From: Halobacillus alkaliphilus
GTDB taxonomy: Bacteria > Bacillota > Bacilli > Bacillales > Halobacillaceae
DNA: 64,000 nucleotides
Reading direction: 5' to 3'
Assembly: GCF_900113125.1 (NCBI RefSeq)
Contig: NZ_FOOG01000003.1
Coordinates: forward strand, 127,388 to 191,387
The translations under genes and the position numbers were made by a program. Below the pieces are notes generated by a model that saw only the letters and a program-made list of their open reading frames with translations, was not told where the DNA came from and searched no databases. Positions 8,960 through 17,783 of the stretch are shown here, one piece after another. The first letter of the stretch is position 1. The number at the start of each line of letters is the position of its first letter.

Positions 8960-10102
8960 TTATTTTTTGTATTTATCCAGTTTATCGCCAATCATATCAC
9001 TCAGTGAGAAACCGGAATTATCTTCTTCTTTCTCATACTGCTGGTACTCTTCTCTAGTTTGTTCAGCTTCAAGTTCTTTCATACTTAAGGAAAGACGTTT
9101 AGCTTCTCCATCTACGTCTAACACTTTAACTTGCACCTGCTGTCCCTCTTCCAGGACTTCACCAGGAGTACCAATGTGGCGATTGGAGATTTGAGAAATG
9201 TGAACGAGTCCTTCAACACCTGGGAACACTTCTACAAATGCTCCGAAGCTTACTAAACGGCGAACTGTTCCTTCTAACACTTCTCCCTGTTTCACTTTTT
9301 CCTGGATATCATGCCACGGACCAGGCTGAGTGGCTTTCAAGGATAGTGATATTCTCTCATTATCGCGATCAACAGATAGTACTTTAACTTTAACCGTCTG
9401 CCCCTCTTCAACTACATCAGATGCTTTTTCTACATGCTGATGAGATAGTTGGGAGATATGTACTAATCCGTCAATACCTCCAAGGTTTACAAACGCACCG
9501 AAGTCTGTCAATCTTTGAACAGTGCCTTCAATCACCTGGCCATCTTCAAGAGAGTGCAGTACTTCCTGCTTTTTCGCTGACTCTTCCTCTTCCACTACTG
9601 CCCGATGAGAAAGAATGACACGATTTTGTTCTCGGTCCAGTTCAACAACTTTAAGAGAAAGGTTTCTACCTTTGTAATTTTCAAAATCTTCAACATAGTA
9701 AGTTTCTACTAGTGATGCAGGAATAAATCCTCGAAGACCGATGTCTACTACAAGACCGCCTTTTACAACGTCTTTAACCTCAGCTTCAAAAATTTCTCCA
9801 CTCTCATACTTGTCTTCCAAGTCCTGCCATGCTTTATCTGCATCAACAGCTCTTTTAGATAGGACGATTTCATCATCTTCTACCTTTTTCACTTGCAGGG
9901 TCAACTCGTCCCCTTCACTAACTGCATCTGAAGCTTTTTCAACATGAAGGCTGGATAATTCACTAATAGGTACAATACCCTCAACTTTATATCCAACATC
10001 TACGAGGACTTGTTTTTCTTCAATTTTAACAACTTTACCAGTAACAATGTCCCCGGCAGAGAATTCTTGCATTCCAGATACTTCTTGATTCATTTCATCC
10101 AT
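8960..10102 (-). CDS. rpsA: 30S ribosomal protein S1 homolog (YpfD)
   Basis: This is an RNA-binding protein of 380 residues with four S1 (OB-fold) repeats, at roughly residues 16-85, 101-170, 187-255 and 272-342, followed by an acidic tail. Firmicute proteins of this size carry four repeats, against six in E. coli S1, and are not clearly essential for translation. The repeats show the typical [28 protein letters not shown] pattern. An AGGTAGCTTGGT stretch precedes the start. Order with fni and the cmk/plsC pair is conserved. Confidence 0.95.
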   Translation of the reverse strand: MDEMNQEVSGMQEFSAGDIVTGKVVKIEEKQVLVDVGYKVEGIVPISELSSLHVEKASDAVSEGDELTLQVKKVEDDEIVLSKRAVDADKAWQDLEDKYESGEIFEAEVKDVVKGGLVVDIGLRGFIPASLVETYYVEDFENYKGRNLSLKVVELDREQNRVILSHRAVVEEEESAKKQEVLHSLEDGQVIEGTVQRLTDFGAFVNLGGIDGLVHISQLSHQHVEKASDVVEEGQTVKVKVLSVDRDNERISLSLKATQPGPWHDIQEKVKQGEVLEGTVRRLVSFGAFVEVFPGVEGLVHISQISNRHIGTPGEVLEEGQQVQVKVLDVDGEAKRLSLSMKELEAEQTREEYQQYEKEEDNSGFSLSDMIGDKLDKYKK

Positions 10103-10203
10103 ACCAAGCTACCTCCTTCAATTTCCGACACAACCTTGAAACAGAAATGCCCTTTTTTCTAACTTCTAATATTTAGAGCTTTTTGTCAAGTGATTACGCT
10201 CCA

Positions 10204-10785
10204 TCAGCTGTGAATTTTATGCAGTTTTCTGATTTCTTCCATAATTCGATCTGTTACGACTTGTGCAGAAGCTTTTTCCTCACGGTATCCACTCATATCA
10301 ATGGGTTCACCATAAACGACTTTTAACCGCTGAAACTTCTTATAAGGTCCTACTATAGCGCAGGGAACAATATAGGCTTCTGAACGTAGAGCAAAGAAAC
10401 CTGCACCAGCCAAGCCCTTTCCAATTTCGCCATTTTTTTGCCTTCTTCCTTCTGGAAAAAGACCGAGTACATGATTATTATTAAGAATTTCCAGACCTTG
10501 ACGGAGCGCATTACGATCACGCATGCCTCTTTTTATTGGAAAAGCATGGACTCCTTTAAGAATTCCCCCAATTAGCCTGTTTTTAAACAATTCTTCTTTG
10601 GCAAGGAAGTAGATATCCCTGCTGTTTGTAATACCTACTACAGGTGGATCTGCATTAGATATATGATTGGAACAGACAATAACTGGACCTTCTTTCGGAA
10701 TATTGTGTTTACCAATAACTTTAATCCGATATAAAGGGTAAAAGATGATAGCACAAATCCATTTACCCAGCTTATACAAGCTCAT
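10204..10785 (-). CDS. plsC: 1-acyl-sn-glycerol-3-phosphate acyltransferase
   Basis: This membrane-associated acyltransferase of 193 residues should convert lysophosphatidate to phosphatidate. It has the NHISNAD block (the HX4D catalytic motif, about residues 41-46), a lysine- and arginine-rich PIKRGMRDR block and the FPEGRRQ substrate-binding motif. An N-terminal amphipathic or hydrophobic segment (WICAIIFYPLYRIKV) would place it at the membrane. Its start codon shares a base with the cmk stop codon, so the two genes are coupled. Confidence 0.92.
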   Translation of the reverse strand: MSLYKLGKWICAIIFYPLYRIKVIGKHNIPKEGPVIVCSNHISNADPPVVGITNSRDIYFLAKEELFKNRLIGGILKGVHAFPIKRGMRDRNALRQGLEILNNNHVLGLFPEGRRQKNGEIGKGLAGAGFFALRSEAYIVPCAIVGPYKKFQRLKVVYGEPIDMSGYREEKASAQVVTDRIMEEIRKLHKIHS

Positions 10786-11468
10786 TATTTATTCCCCCTC
10801 TCCTTCTTCTCATTAACTACTTTAATTATCTGCGCTACTACTTCTTCTATTGTTAAAGAGGTGGTGTCTACAATAACGGCATCGTCAGCTTTTACCAGCG
10901 GAGCGACTTCACGGTTTGAATCTATTTCATCACGCCTGCGGATCTCTTCCTTAAGGTCTTCCAAGTTTGAGTCATACCCTTTAGACTGATTTTCTTTATG
11001 ACGTCTTTCTGCTCTTTCATCCACAGAGGCAATCATAAATATCTTTACATCAGCATTAGGCAGTACATGAGTCCCTATATCTCTGCCATCCATCACTACT
11101 CCTTGTTGATTAACAAGTTCCTGCTGGCGGCTTACCATTTCTTCCCGGACGTCTTTATGTTTGGATGCAATAGATACCTGGTTCGTAACATCGCTTGTCC
11201 TTATATCATCCGAAACATCCTCACCATCAAGAAGAACTCTCTGTCCATTCTCCCTCTGCACTAATTGTAAATCCGTGTCCCTCAATAAATGTGCCAAAGC
11301 ATATTCATCTTCAAGTGAGACACCATTATTTAAGGCTTTCCATGTTAATGCACGATACATTGCCCCTGTATCTACATATATTAAAGATAATTTTTCAGCT
11401 ACTCTTTTTGCTACAGTACTTTTTCCGGCAGCAGCTGGACCGTCGATTGCAATTGTCATAGTATCCAT
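10785..11468 (-). CDS. cmk: Cytidylate kinase
   Basis: Cmk phosphorylates CMP and dCMP with ATP in pyrimidine nucleotide recycling. The product has a P-loop, GPAAAGKS, at residues 10-17, the DTGAMYRA segment, MDGRDIGT and [10 protein letters not shown] lid motifs. I chose the ATG at 11468 (227 residues) because GGAGG lies 11 bases upstream; the TTG at 11486 would sit inside that ribosome site. An ATG three codons later is a less likely alternative. Coupled to plsC downstream. Confidence 0.96.
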   Translation of the reverse strand: MDTMTIAIDGPAAAGKSTVAKRVAEKLSLIYVDTGAMYRALTWKALNNGVSLEDEYALAHLLRDTDLQLVQRENGQRVLLDGEDVSDDIRTSDVTNQVSIASKHKDVREEMVSRQQELVNQQGVVMDGRDIGTHVLPNADVKIFMIASVDERAERRHKENQSKGYDSNLEDLKEEIRRRDEIDSNREVAPLVKADDAVIVDTTSLTIEEVVAQIIKVVNEKKERGNK

Positions 11469-11628
11469 GAATTCAGTTTCCTCCAATTTACCTTATACAT
11501 ATAAAAAGCGCACTTAAATAATGAAAGCGCGCCTAAGAGCCCTCAGATGGCTAAACACACCATGAGAGACTCTTAATTACTCTGTACAGAATAACATACC
11601 TAATTGGAGAAAATCCATTATTATGTAG

Positions 11629-12291
11629 CTACTTTAGTGCCTTTCGACGCATGTTCATCTGTTGTTCAAAACAATATCGAATAATCAGCTGACGCTGTTT
11701 TTCAAAAATATTTTCAAATTGTATGGATACTTGATTTCTCTTTCCGTTGTCTTGTTGAATTATTCTTACTACGATTCCCTCGGACTCCACGTACCGGTTC
11801 TCGCCGGAATTCATAGGGAGAACTAACGTTAAGTTTACGCGCTGGTACTTGTACATCTGTACATGAAAAGGTTCTAAAATTGCCGCTCCGCCACCACTAA
11901 TATCCTGGGTCACTGCCGTAAAAGATTGGGTTTCAAACTGAACCGCAACATCTATGGAAGCGTCTACACGCACATACTTTCTGCGCTGTATCCGAATAAG
12001 ATCTTTTTGAGGAGGAAATGTCAGTACGAGCACCGGAATGTTTAACTTTTTTCGTGCTACTACCTCCGTCTTAAAACAATATACAGATTGATCTTCAGTA
12101 ATAAAGCTCGCCTGGATTTCAGTGCCTTCCATAATAAAAGCCGCTTTATCTGTCTTTACGTTAATAGGATAATCAATATAGATATACCCTTTCGCGTGGT
12201 CAACAAGTTTACACTTATATTTCTCTTGTTCTTCATTATCCTTCGAGTTAATTTCTAAGGTGAATGGCATACCTATTTTTAAGCTCTTCAT
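11629..12291 (-). CDS. ypfA: PilZ-domain cyclic-di-GMP receptor (YpfA/MotI-like)
   Basis: The 220-residue protein has an N-terminal PilZN/YcgR-like domain (about residues 1-95) and a C-terminal PilZ domain with the c-di-GMP binding signature: the RxxxR motif at R104-R108 and D130-I-S132-x-x-G135. In B. subtilis the homolog (MotI/DgrA) binds c-di-GMP and slows flagellar motors. The ATG at 12291 is preferred because GGGGGAT precedes it; the TTG four codons upstream overlaps that site. It is probably a single-gene unit between cmk and ypeB. Both ligand motifs are intact. Confidence 0.92.
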   Translation of the reverse strand: MKSLKIGMPFTLEINSKDNEEQEKYKCKLVDHAKGYIYIDYPINVKTDKAAFIMEGTEIQASFITEDQSVYCFKTEVVARKKLNIPVLVLTFPPQKDLIRIQRRKYVRVDASIDVAVQFETQSFTAVTQDISGGGAAILEPFHVQMYKYQRVNLTLVLPMNSGENRYVESEGIVVRIIQQDNGKRNQVSIQFENIFEKQRQLIIRYCFEQQMNMRRKALK

Positions 12292-12376
12292 ATTATCCCC
12301 CAATGATACATGACTTTTGCATTAATTATATTATCTCATTTTTATATAAATTTGGAAAGTATATAGGTCTTGAGAA

Positions 12377-12407
12377 TCAAAAAACCGCCAGACTATGGCG
12401 GTTTTTC
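12377..12407 (-). terminator. Terminator after ypeB (bidirectional shape)
   Basis: AAACCGCC/GGCGGTTT with a 7-base loop, flanked by A and T runs on both sides. It lies just after ypeB and could also face readthrough from the other strand. Confidence 0.85.
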
Positions 12408-12411
12408 AAAA

Positions 12412-13743
12412 CTAATTAAATTTGATTTCAGCTTTTTTTAATGTTTCCACTTTTTCTTCCTGTCCATTCTGAGCGTTTATAAATATTCTATACGTAGTAT
12501 TTTCTTTAGTAGTTAAAAATTCGTAACATAATACGAGCTCTTTTAAGTCATTTTCAATAACAGCCAGGCGGTTATCCTGTATTTCTAAACCGGGGTTTAC
12601 TTTGGTGCGTGCTTCTTCTTCTGTTATCTCAGGTTTTCCAATTTCACGATCCTTGTGATCATCGTAGTAATCTCTTGCGGATAAACCAAGCACTTCACCA
12701 TTATCTAACCCTACTTTTACAACTACGGATTCCGGATAATAACGAATGTCATCCTTAGTATAAACATAACGAAAGATCCCTATATTATTATACTGGTTCG
12801 TTTCAGCCAGCTCTAAACCTTCTGCCTCAAGTCCTTCTATATACTTCTCTGCTTTCTTGGAGGCTTCGTGAAGACTAATTTCCGCCTCCCCCATTTTACG
12901 GCTGATCATAATGGTTAAAGGGTGCCCTCCCTTTACAGTTAAATCCATATAACCATTACGCTTCCCATTATCAAACGATGCAGTGTAAGTCGGTACATCA
13001 GCTCCCTTACCTGATTTAGTCAGAGTAAGTTTATTAACATCAACCTTCTCAAGCCATTGACTGGCAATTTGTTTGGCTTTTGCTTCTGACACGTGATCCC
13101 CCTGTAGATTTTTATAACTTTTCTCTGGGGTGGTAGTTGTTATACCTGTTTGAGCGGTCGTTTGTGTATAACCGTTCACCGTTTTCTCTACGGTCTTAAA
13201 TCCATCCACAATAGTGTTATCACCTGATTCATCGTTTGTAGAAAGAGCCAGTTGTACATCCATCCAGCGCAAATTATCTTTCAAAACCACATTTTGTACT
13301 TTACGTAACTCGGTTTCAATTTCACCTGAATGCTGATGAAGCTCTTCCAGTTTCTTTATTTCTTCTTCACTTAAAGGTTTCTTCTCTAAGTCGCGAATAG
13401 CGGTTTTATAAGCGAAATCCCCTATTTCATAAAGAAATTCTTCAGTCTTATTAAACGGGAGGAGAGTAAGCGGAAGCTGACCCACATCTGAATTTGCTTC
13501 CGAGGTGATTCTCCAAATTTCAGCCAACTGCGGCGAAAGCTGCTGTCTGGTGTTCATAGCCAGAGTAGCACCTATTTTGTCGTGCAGAAGATCTACGTTA
13601 TAAGTGAGCTCATGAAATGCGCGTTGATAATTGTTCTCCGCTTGAATAAGTACTGCATTTTTATCCTGATTTTCCTTGTAGCCCCAGACGGTTGTCCCTA
13701 CAACTACTATACTTAATACGACAATTGTAATCCAGCGAACCAT
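12412..13743 (-). CDS. ypeB: Germination protein YpeB
   Basis: YpeB is needed for SleB to be stable and correctly placed in the spore. The 443-residue protein starts with one membrane segment (about residues 4-20), followed by a helical region and three PepSY-like repeats in the C-terminal half (for example the stretch from about 222 and around residues 290-360). Length fits the family. It is encoded 11 bases after sleB in the order sleB-ypeB, the same bicistronic arrangement as in other Bacillaceae. Expression in the forespore by sigma-G is expected but no clear promoter was read. Confidence 0.95.
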   Translation of the reverse strand: MVRWITIVVLSIVVVGTTVWGYKENQDKNAVLIQAENNYQRAFHELTYNVDLLHDKIGATLAMNTRQQLSPQLAEIWRITSEANSDVGQLPLTLLPFNKTEEFLYEIGDFAYKTAIRDLEKKPLSEEEIKKLEELHQHSGEIETELRKVQNVVLKDNLRWMDVQLALSTNDESGDNTIVDGFKTVEKTVNGYTQTTAQTGITTTTPEKSYKNLQGDHVSEAKAKQIASQWLEKVDVNKLTLTKSGKGADVPTYTASFDNGKRNGYMDLTVKGGHPLTIMISRKMGEAEISLHEASKKAEKYIEGLEAEGLELAETNQYNNIGIFRYVYTKDDIRYYPESVVVKVGLDNGEVLGLSARDYYDDHKDREIGKPEITEEEARTKVNPGLEIQDNRLAVIENDLKELVLCYEFLTTKENTTYRIFINAQNGQEEKVETLKKAEIKFN

Positions 13744-13754
13744 TCTTCCACCTC

Positions 13755-14579
13755 CTATTTACAGAATATATGTTTTCCAATCTTCTTAATTTGCGGCCTT
13801 GACCATATCCAGTCCGATGTTGCCGTGTTCGGATTAAAATAATATATAGCCTGACCAGAAGGATCCCATCCGTTGATAGCGTCCATAACCGCTTCTTTTG
13901 CTGTTTCATTAGGCTGAAGCCATATCTGTCCATCACTTACCGCAGTAAATGCTCGTGGTTCAAATATAACTCCTGACACGGTATTCGGAAATGTTGCACT
14001 CGACACACGGTTAAGAATTACAGATGCCACGGCCACTTGACCAACATAAGGCTCACCTCGCGCTTCTCCATACACAGCATTAGCCATCAATTGGATATCA
14101 TTTTGAGAATACCCGCTTGGAACATTAACAGCTGTTGGCTCCTGTTTCTGAGGAGGTTTCTGGGTTCCTTTTGGTTTCTGCTGTTTAACCTGCTGAGTTT
14201 TCGGAGTACCACCGTAATAGGTGAAATCATTTCCTTTTCGCAGTTGTTCTTGAACAAATCCCTTGTCATATTTACTAGCTTTGGTCAATTTATTTTTCAC
14301 TTCTTGACCTACTAAGCCATCAATTTCAAGACCAAATTCATACTGGAAATTACGAACGGCCCAATAGGTGCCCCATCCAAAAACTCCATCGATGTTTCCG
14401 TTATAAAACCCCAGATATTGTAATCTTGCTTGCAGCTCTATCACATCATCACCGGTAGCCCCATGCTGTACGACTTGATTTGAAAAAGCTTCGACAGAGT
14501 GGACAGATGTCCATTCTGAAACAGGAAAGATAAGCATAGCTGCTCCTAGCCCAACGATTATTGTTTTCTTCCATATCAT
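13755..14579 (-). CDS. sleB: Spore cortex-lytic enzyme SleB
   Basis: SleB is a lytic transglycosylase that degrades spore cortex containing muramic-delta-lactam during germination. The 274-residue precursor has a signal peptide (about residues 1-32), a PG_binding_1 domain (about 40-95, with GATGDDVIELQARLQ) and a C-terminal Hydrolase_2 domain (about 160-274). The domain contains VYGEARGEPY, in which the first glutamate is the likely catalytic residue. The linker is Lys/Pro/Gln-rich. It is partnered with ypeB downstream. Confidence 0.96.
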   Translation of the reverse strand: MIWKKTIIVGLGAAMLIFPVSEWTSVHSVEAFSNQVVQHGATGDDVIELQARLQYLGFYNGNIDGVFGWGTYWAVRNFQYEFGLEIDGLVGQEVKNKLTKASKYDKGFVQEQLRKGNDFTYYGGTPKTQQVKQQKPKGTQKPPQKQEPTAVNVPSGYSQNDIQLMANAVYGEARGEPYVGQVAVASVILNRVSSATFPNTVSGVIFEPRAFTAVSDGQIWLQPNETAKEAVMDAINGWDPSGQAIYYFNPNTATSDWIWSRPQIKKIGKHIFCK

Positions 14580-14660
14580 CCGAGTTACACCCCTGACCAG
14601 TAGAATTATTTATAAGATTAGTGTCCATCCGTTTATAAACTTTATACATGTTTATCCATT

Positions 14661-14690
14661 AAAAAAACCGCCGTTGCAACGGCGGTTTAC
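14661..14690 (-). terminator. Intrinsic terminator of prsW
   Basis: A long perfect palindrome AAACCGCCGTTGCAACGGCGGTTT is followed on the minus strand by a T run, a few bases after prsW. Confidence 0.85.
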
Positions 14691-14696
14691 TTTGTA

Positions 14697-15356
14697 TCAT
14701 GTTTTTTGAAGGTCTTCATGATGTTCATTGGCCAATCTTATCTTTCTGATCCCTATCATCCATAAAACAATCATAAATGGTGTAATCCAGTACAGCCATG
14801 TCTGGTTCAATACAGTAATAATATAATCATACAAGGTATGAAAACCCACTGGAATTAGTAAGGCTAAACTTAAGCACAAATTTTGGTTTTTGCTGGCGAA
14901 TTTTGCTTTACCCATGTAAAAACCCATAAGAATTCCAAACAGAGCATGAGAAGAGACTGGAAAAACAGCTCTTAACAGTGCAATCTCAATGCCATTTGAA
15001 AAGATATAAATAATATTTTCTATTGTTGCGAAGCCTAAACTAATTGCCACACCATAGATAATTCCATCGTAATGGTGGTCAAAATCTGAGTGCCTATAGG
15101 CAACAAATAAAAGAAAAAACCATTTAAAAAACTCTTCCATTAACCCAGCTAAGAAAAACGACCTCAATAGCGGAGTCTGAAATACCCCTTCCGTTTCAAA
15201 AGCATATTGAATAAACATCAAAGGAAATACCATGATGATGCCTATAATAAACATTCGGATGATCAGTGGAAGTGGTTCTAGCTCAATTCTTTTACTTAAA
15301 TATATGAATGTCATAATTGCTATAGCAGGAGATATGGCTGCAGTCAGCAAGGCCAT
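14697..15356 (-). CDS. prsW: PrsW family intramembrane protease
   Basis: PrsW is a polytopic membrane protease; in B. subtilis it makes the site-1 cut in anti-sigma factor RsiW. The 219-residue protein has around seven hydrophobic segments and the family glutamate motif EEFFKW, followed by the HxxxD-type block in ISLGFATIENIIY and SSHALFGILMGF and a late HTLYD. Position between sleB and the asparaginase matches ypdC of B. subtilis. No RsiW gene lies in this window, but RsiX does, so its substrate here is open. Confidence 0.9.
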   Translation of the reverse strand: MALLTAAISPAIAIMTFIYLSKRIELEPLPLIIRMFIIGIIMVFPLMFIQYAFETEGVFQTPLLRSFFLAGLMEEFFKWFFLLFVAYRHSDFDHHYDGIIYGVAISLGFATIENIIYIFSNGIEIALLRAVFPVSSHALFGILMGFYMGKAKFASKNQNLCLSLALLIPVGFHTLYDYIITVLNQTWLYWITPFMIVLWMIGIRKIRLANEHHEDLQKT

Positions 15357-15451
15357 AAAAATCAGCCCTCTCTCATTCTTTCGCCTTATTTCAATGGTAT
15401 CATGAAGAATGTAGAAAAGGAATAAAGGATACGTTCGAATGGTTAAAAATC

Positions 15452-15481
15452 AAAAAAGCACCAGGTGACTGGTACTTTTTT
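15452..15481 (-). terminator. Hairpin terminator downstream of ansA
   Basis: On the minus strand a GTACCAG/CTGGTGC stem with a 4-base loop is followed by TTTTTT. It lies 160 bases after ansA. The bases between it and ansA hold nothing I recognise. Confidence 0.65.
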
Positions 15482-15644
15482 ATCAGACTGCTGATTATTT
15501 TTAAGCATCTCTATCAAAGAAAGAGGGTTAACATAATAGGCAAGATCAAAATAGCACATCAAAAATTAGAACCACTTAATTTAAGATAGGAAGCGCTGAG
15601 AGATTCTTCACTAGAGGTGGAAAATAGGCATATACTATAGAACG

Positions 15645-16604
15645 TTAGTAAGTAATATCTCCCTCAAAATTCGAAGCCAAAATTACAGCTAATTTAATAC
15701 GGGCTTTTTTACTGTCGTCATCATCACCAAGAATGACGCCATGCTTATAAAGATCATAGGCGCTGCCTAAGTAATCATAAGTTGTGTACACAGATCCTTC
15801 TTCAGAGGTAGTAGTAATTACTATTCTCAAGCCTGCTTCAATTGATTTAACAATTTCAGCCATCATTCCGGGTGCAACTTGACCTCTCCCTACCCCTTCT
15901 AATATTATGCCTTTTGCCTGACTCTCACGTGCAGCTTTAATAAAAGCTCCATCCGCACCTGAATAAGTTTTAACGATGTCCACTCTTGGAATATCAGTTA
16001 TAAGATCATAAGTCTCTCTGTGTATCGGTTTCTGATAGATATGAACTTCGTCATTATCAATAATCCCTAAGTAGCCAAACCCAAAAGCATTAAACCCCTG
16101 GATATTCGAAGCGTGTTCTTTTTTTACATATTTAGCTGGAAATATACGTTCATTAAAAACCACTACCGCCCCTGCTCCATGCAAATCCTGACTACACGCT
16201 GAATAAATGGCATGTCTCATATTAATATAAGCATCACTGCCCATCTCGCCTGGAGACCTCTGAGATCCAGTTATAACAACCGGTCGCTGATCATTAATGG
16301 TTAGGTCAAGAAAGTACGCACTTTCTTCCAAAGAGTCGGTGCCATGAGTCACAACAACACCTGAAACCATATCATCTTCAAAGTAAGCTTCAATTTTCTC
16401 TTTAAGCCATATAAGATCTTCAAAGCCTACGTGCATACTTGGTTTCTGAAATACAGAATCGATCACTACATCGATATCCGTTGGAAGCTTTAGCATTTCA
16501 GCCAGCTCCTCACCAGTTAAAGCACCAGATGATAATTTACCAGATTGCTCATTAGGTACACTAGCTATGGTACCTCCCGTTGTAAGCAAAACTACTTTAT
16601 TCAA
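15645..16604 (-). CDS. ansA: L-asparaginase
   Basis: This enzyme hydrolyses L-asparagine to aspartate and ammonia. The protein has the first-threonine motif LLTTGGTIASV at the N-terminus and the second motif VVTHGTDSLEESA near residue 90, plus VVITGSQRSP. I chose the TTG at 16604 (319 residues) because AAAGGGGGC sits upstream; the ATG at 16643 starts within the T-tail of the ypdA terminator. No signal peptide is seen, so it is probably cytoplasmic. The gene is not at this locus in B. subtilis, where ansAB lies elsewhere. Confidence 0.92.
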   Translation of the reverse strand: MNKVVLLTTGGTIASVPNEQSGKLSSGALTGEELAEMLKLPTDIDVVIDSVFQKPSMHVGFEDLIWLKEKIEAYFEDDMVSGVVVTHGTDSLEESAYFLDLTINDQRPVVITGSQRSPGEMGSDAYINMRHAIYSACSQDLHGAGAVVVFNERIFPAKYVKKEHASNIQGFNAFGFGYLGIIDNDEVHIYQKPIHRETYDLITDIPRVDIVKTYSGADGAFIKAARESQAKGIILEGVGRGQVAPGMMAEIVKSIEAGLRIVITTTSEEGSVYTTYDYLGSAYDLYKHGVILGDDDDSKKARIKLAVILASNFEGDITY

Positions 16605-16644
16605 AATAAAGCCCCCTTTAAACGATGCGAAATGATAATTCATA

Positions 16645-16680
16645 CAAAAAATCTCCCAAACCTTCTCTGGAGCGGGAGAT
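16645..16680 (-). terminator. Intrinsic terminator of ypdA
   Basis: ATCTCCC/GGGAGAT stem with a 16-base loop, followed by TTTTTTG on the minus strand. It separates ypdA from ansA and shows that an ATG start for ansA at 16643 is unlikely. Confidence 0.8.
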
Positions 16681-16695
16681 GGCTAAGCGGATGAA

Positions 16696-17676
16696 TTATT
16701 TCTTACTGCCAATGGCACGAGCAATTTTTCCGCCATGATGCCGACCATTTTCAATAAATATCTCATTATTGTTGTATCCAGCTGCAATTACACCAGCGAT
16801 ATAAATACCAGGAACATTGGTTTCCATACTATCTTCATTATAATCAGGCCGCCCGGTCTCTCTATCAAACTCAACGCCCATCTTAGTCAGGAAGTTATGA
16901 TCAGGACGATAGCCTGTCATAGCAAATACAAAATCATTCGAAATGCGTTTTTCCTGCCCTCGGCATTCGTAAATGACCTCGGTCTCAGTAATTTCTTTAA
17001 TATGCGCACAAAAATCCATGCTTACGGCACCTTTTCTTACCAGAGCTTCGAACTGCGGTAAAATCCAAGGCTTAATACTTTTTGAATATTCTTCACCACG
17101 GTATAAAACGGTAACATTAGCTCCGGATTTTTCCAGTTCCAGAGTGGCATCGGCTGCTGAATTTTTTCCACCGATAACTACGACATCTTTATTATAGTAG
17201 GGGTGAGCTTCCTTGAAGTAATGCATAACCTTTGTAAGCTCTTCCCCCTTTATTCCTAAATGATTCGGCTGGTCGTAGTATCCAGTTGCAATAACCAGGT
17301 CCTCTGCTTTATATTCCGCCTGTTCACCTGTTCGCTTTTCAGTCTTAACTATGAATCCTGATTTCTCCTGCTCTACGTGCATTACTTTTTCGAAAGCATT
17401 CACACGTAACTCTTCCCTGCCAGCAACGGCCCGGTAATAGGCTAGAGCCTCGTTTCGCACGGGCTTCTGACGTTCCGTAATAAATGGAATGTTTCCAATC
17501 TCCAACTTCTCACTGGAACTGAAAAACGTTTGATGAGTCGGATAATGAAAAATAGAATTAACGATATTACCCTTCTCTATAATTAATGGTTTAATACCCA
17601 TTTTTTTAAGTTCGATGGCTGCACTCATACCACAGGGGCCACCGCCAATAATAATGACTTTTTCTTCCTGTTGCAC
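16696..17676 (-). CDS. ypdA: Bacillithiol disulfide reductase YpdA (Bdr)
   Basis: YpdA is a flavoprotein that reduces oxidised bacillithiol with NADPH. The 326-residue product has the FAD-binding GGGPCGMSAA at about residues 11-20, the NAD(P)H-binding GGKNSAADATLEL near residue 170, an ATGYYDQP segment and a C-terminal GVIAAGYNNNEIFIENGRHHG-like region. The cysteine in GPCG near the N-terminus is the conserved one used in catalysis in this family. It sits next to gudB, as in B. subtilis. No other bacillithiol gene is present here. Confidence 0.93.
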   Translation of the reverse strand: MQQEEKVIIIGGGPCGMSAAIELKKMGIKPLIIEKGNIVNSIFHYPTHQTFFSSSEKLEIGNIPFITERQKPVRNEALAYYRAVAGREELRVNAFEKVMHVEQEKSGFIVKTEKRTGEQAEYKAEDLVIATGYYDQPNHLGIKGEELTKVMHYFKEAHPYYNKDVVVIGGKNSAADATLELEKSGANVTVLYRGEEYSKSIKPWILPQFEALVRKGAVSMDFCAHIKEITETEVIYECRGQEKRISNDFVFAMTGYRPDHNFLTKMGVEFDRETGRPDYNEDSMETNVPGIYIAGVIAAGYNNNEIFIENGRHHGGKIARAIGSKK

Positions 17677-17735
17677 GTTAATCTCTCCTTTTCCAGAAGT
17701 CTCTGGAACTTACGTTCGATTTAATAAACAAAAGT

Positions 17736-17765
17736 AAATCTCCTACCAAGTAAATGATAGGAGAT
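17736..17765 (-). terminator. Hairpin terminator of gudB
   Basis: ATCTCCTA/TAGGAGAT stem with a loop of about 12 bases and a TTTACTTTTG tail on the minus strand, after the glutamate dehydrogenase gene. Confidence 0.7.
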
Positions 17766-17783
17766 AATTGTGGTCAAATCAAC

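Noticed and set aside
11501..11580. Hairpins between cmk and ypfA
   Set aside because: The stems are interrupted and no confident terminator could be assigned; only a weak TTTTTAT tail is present.
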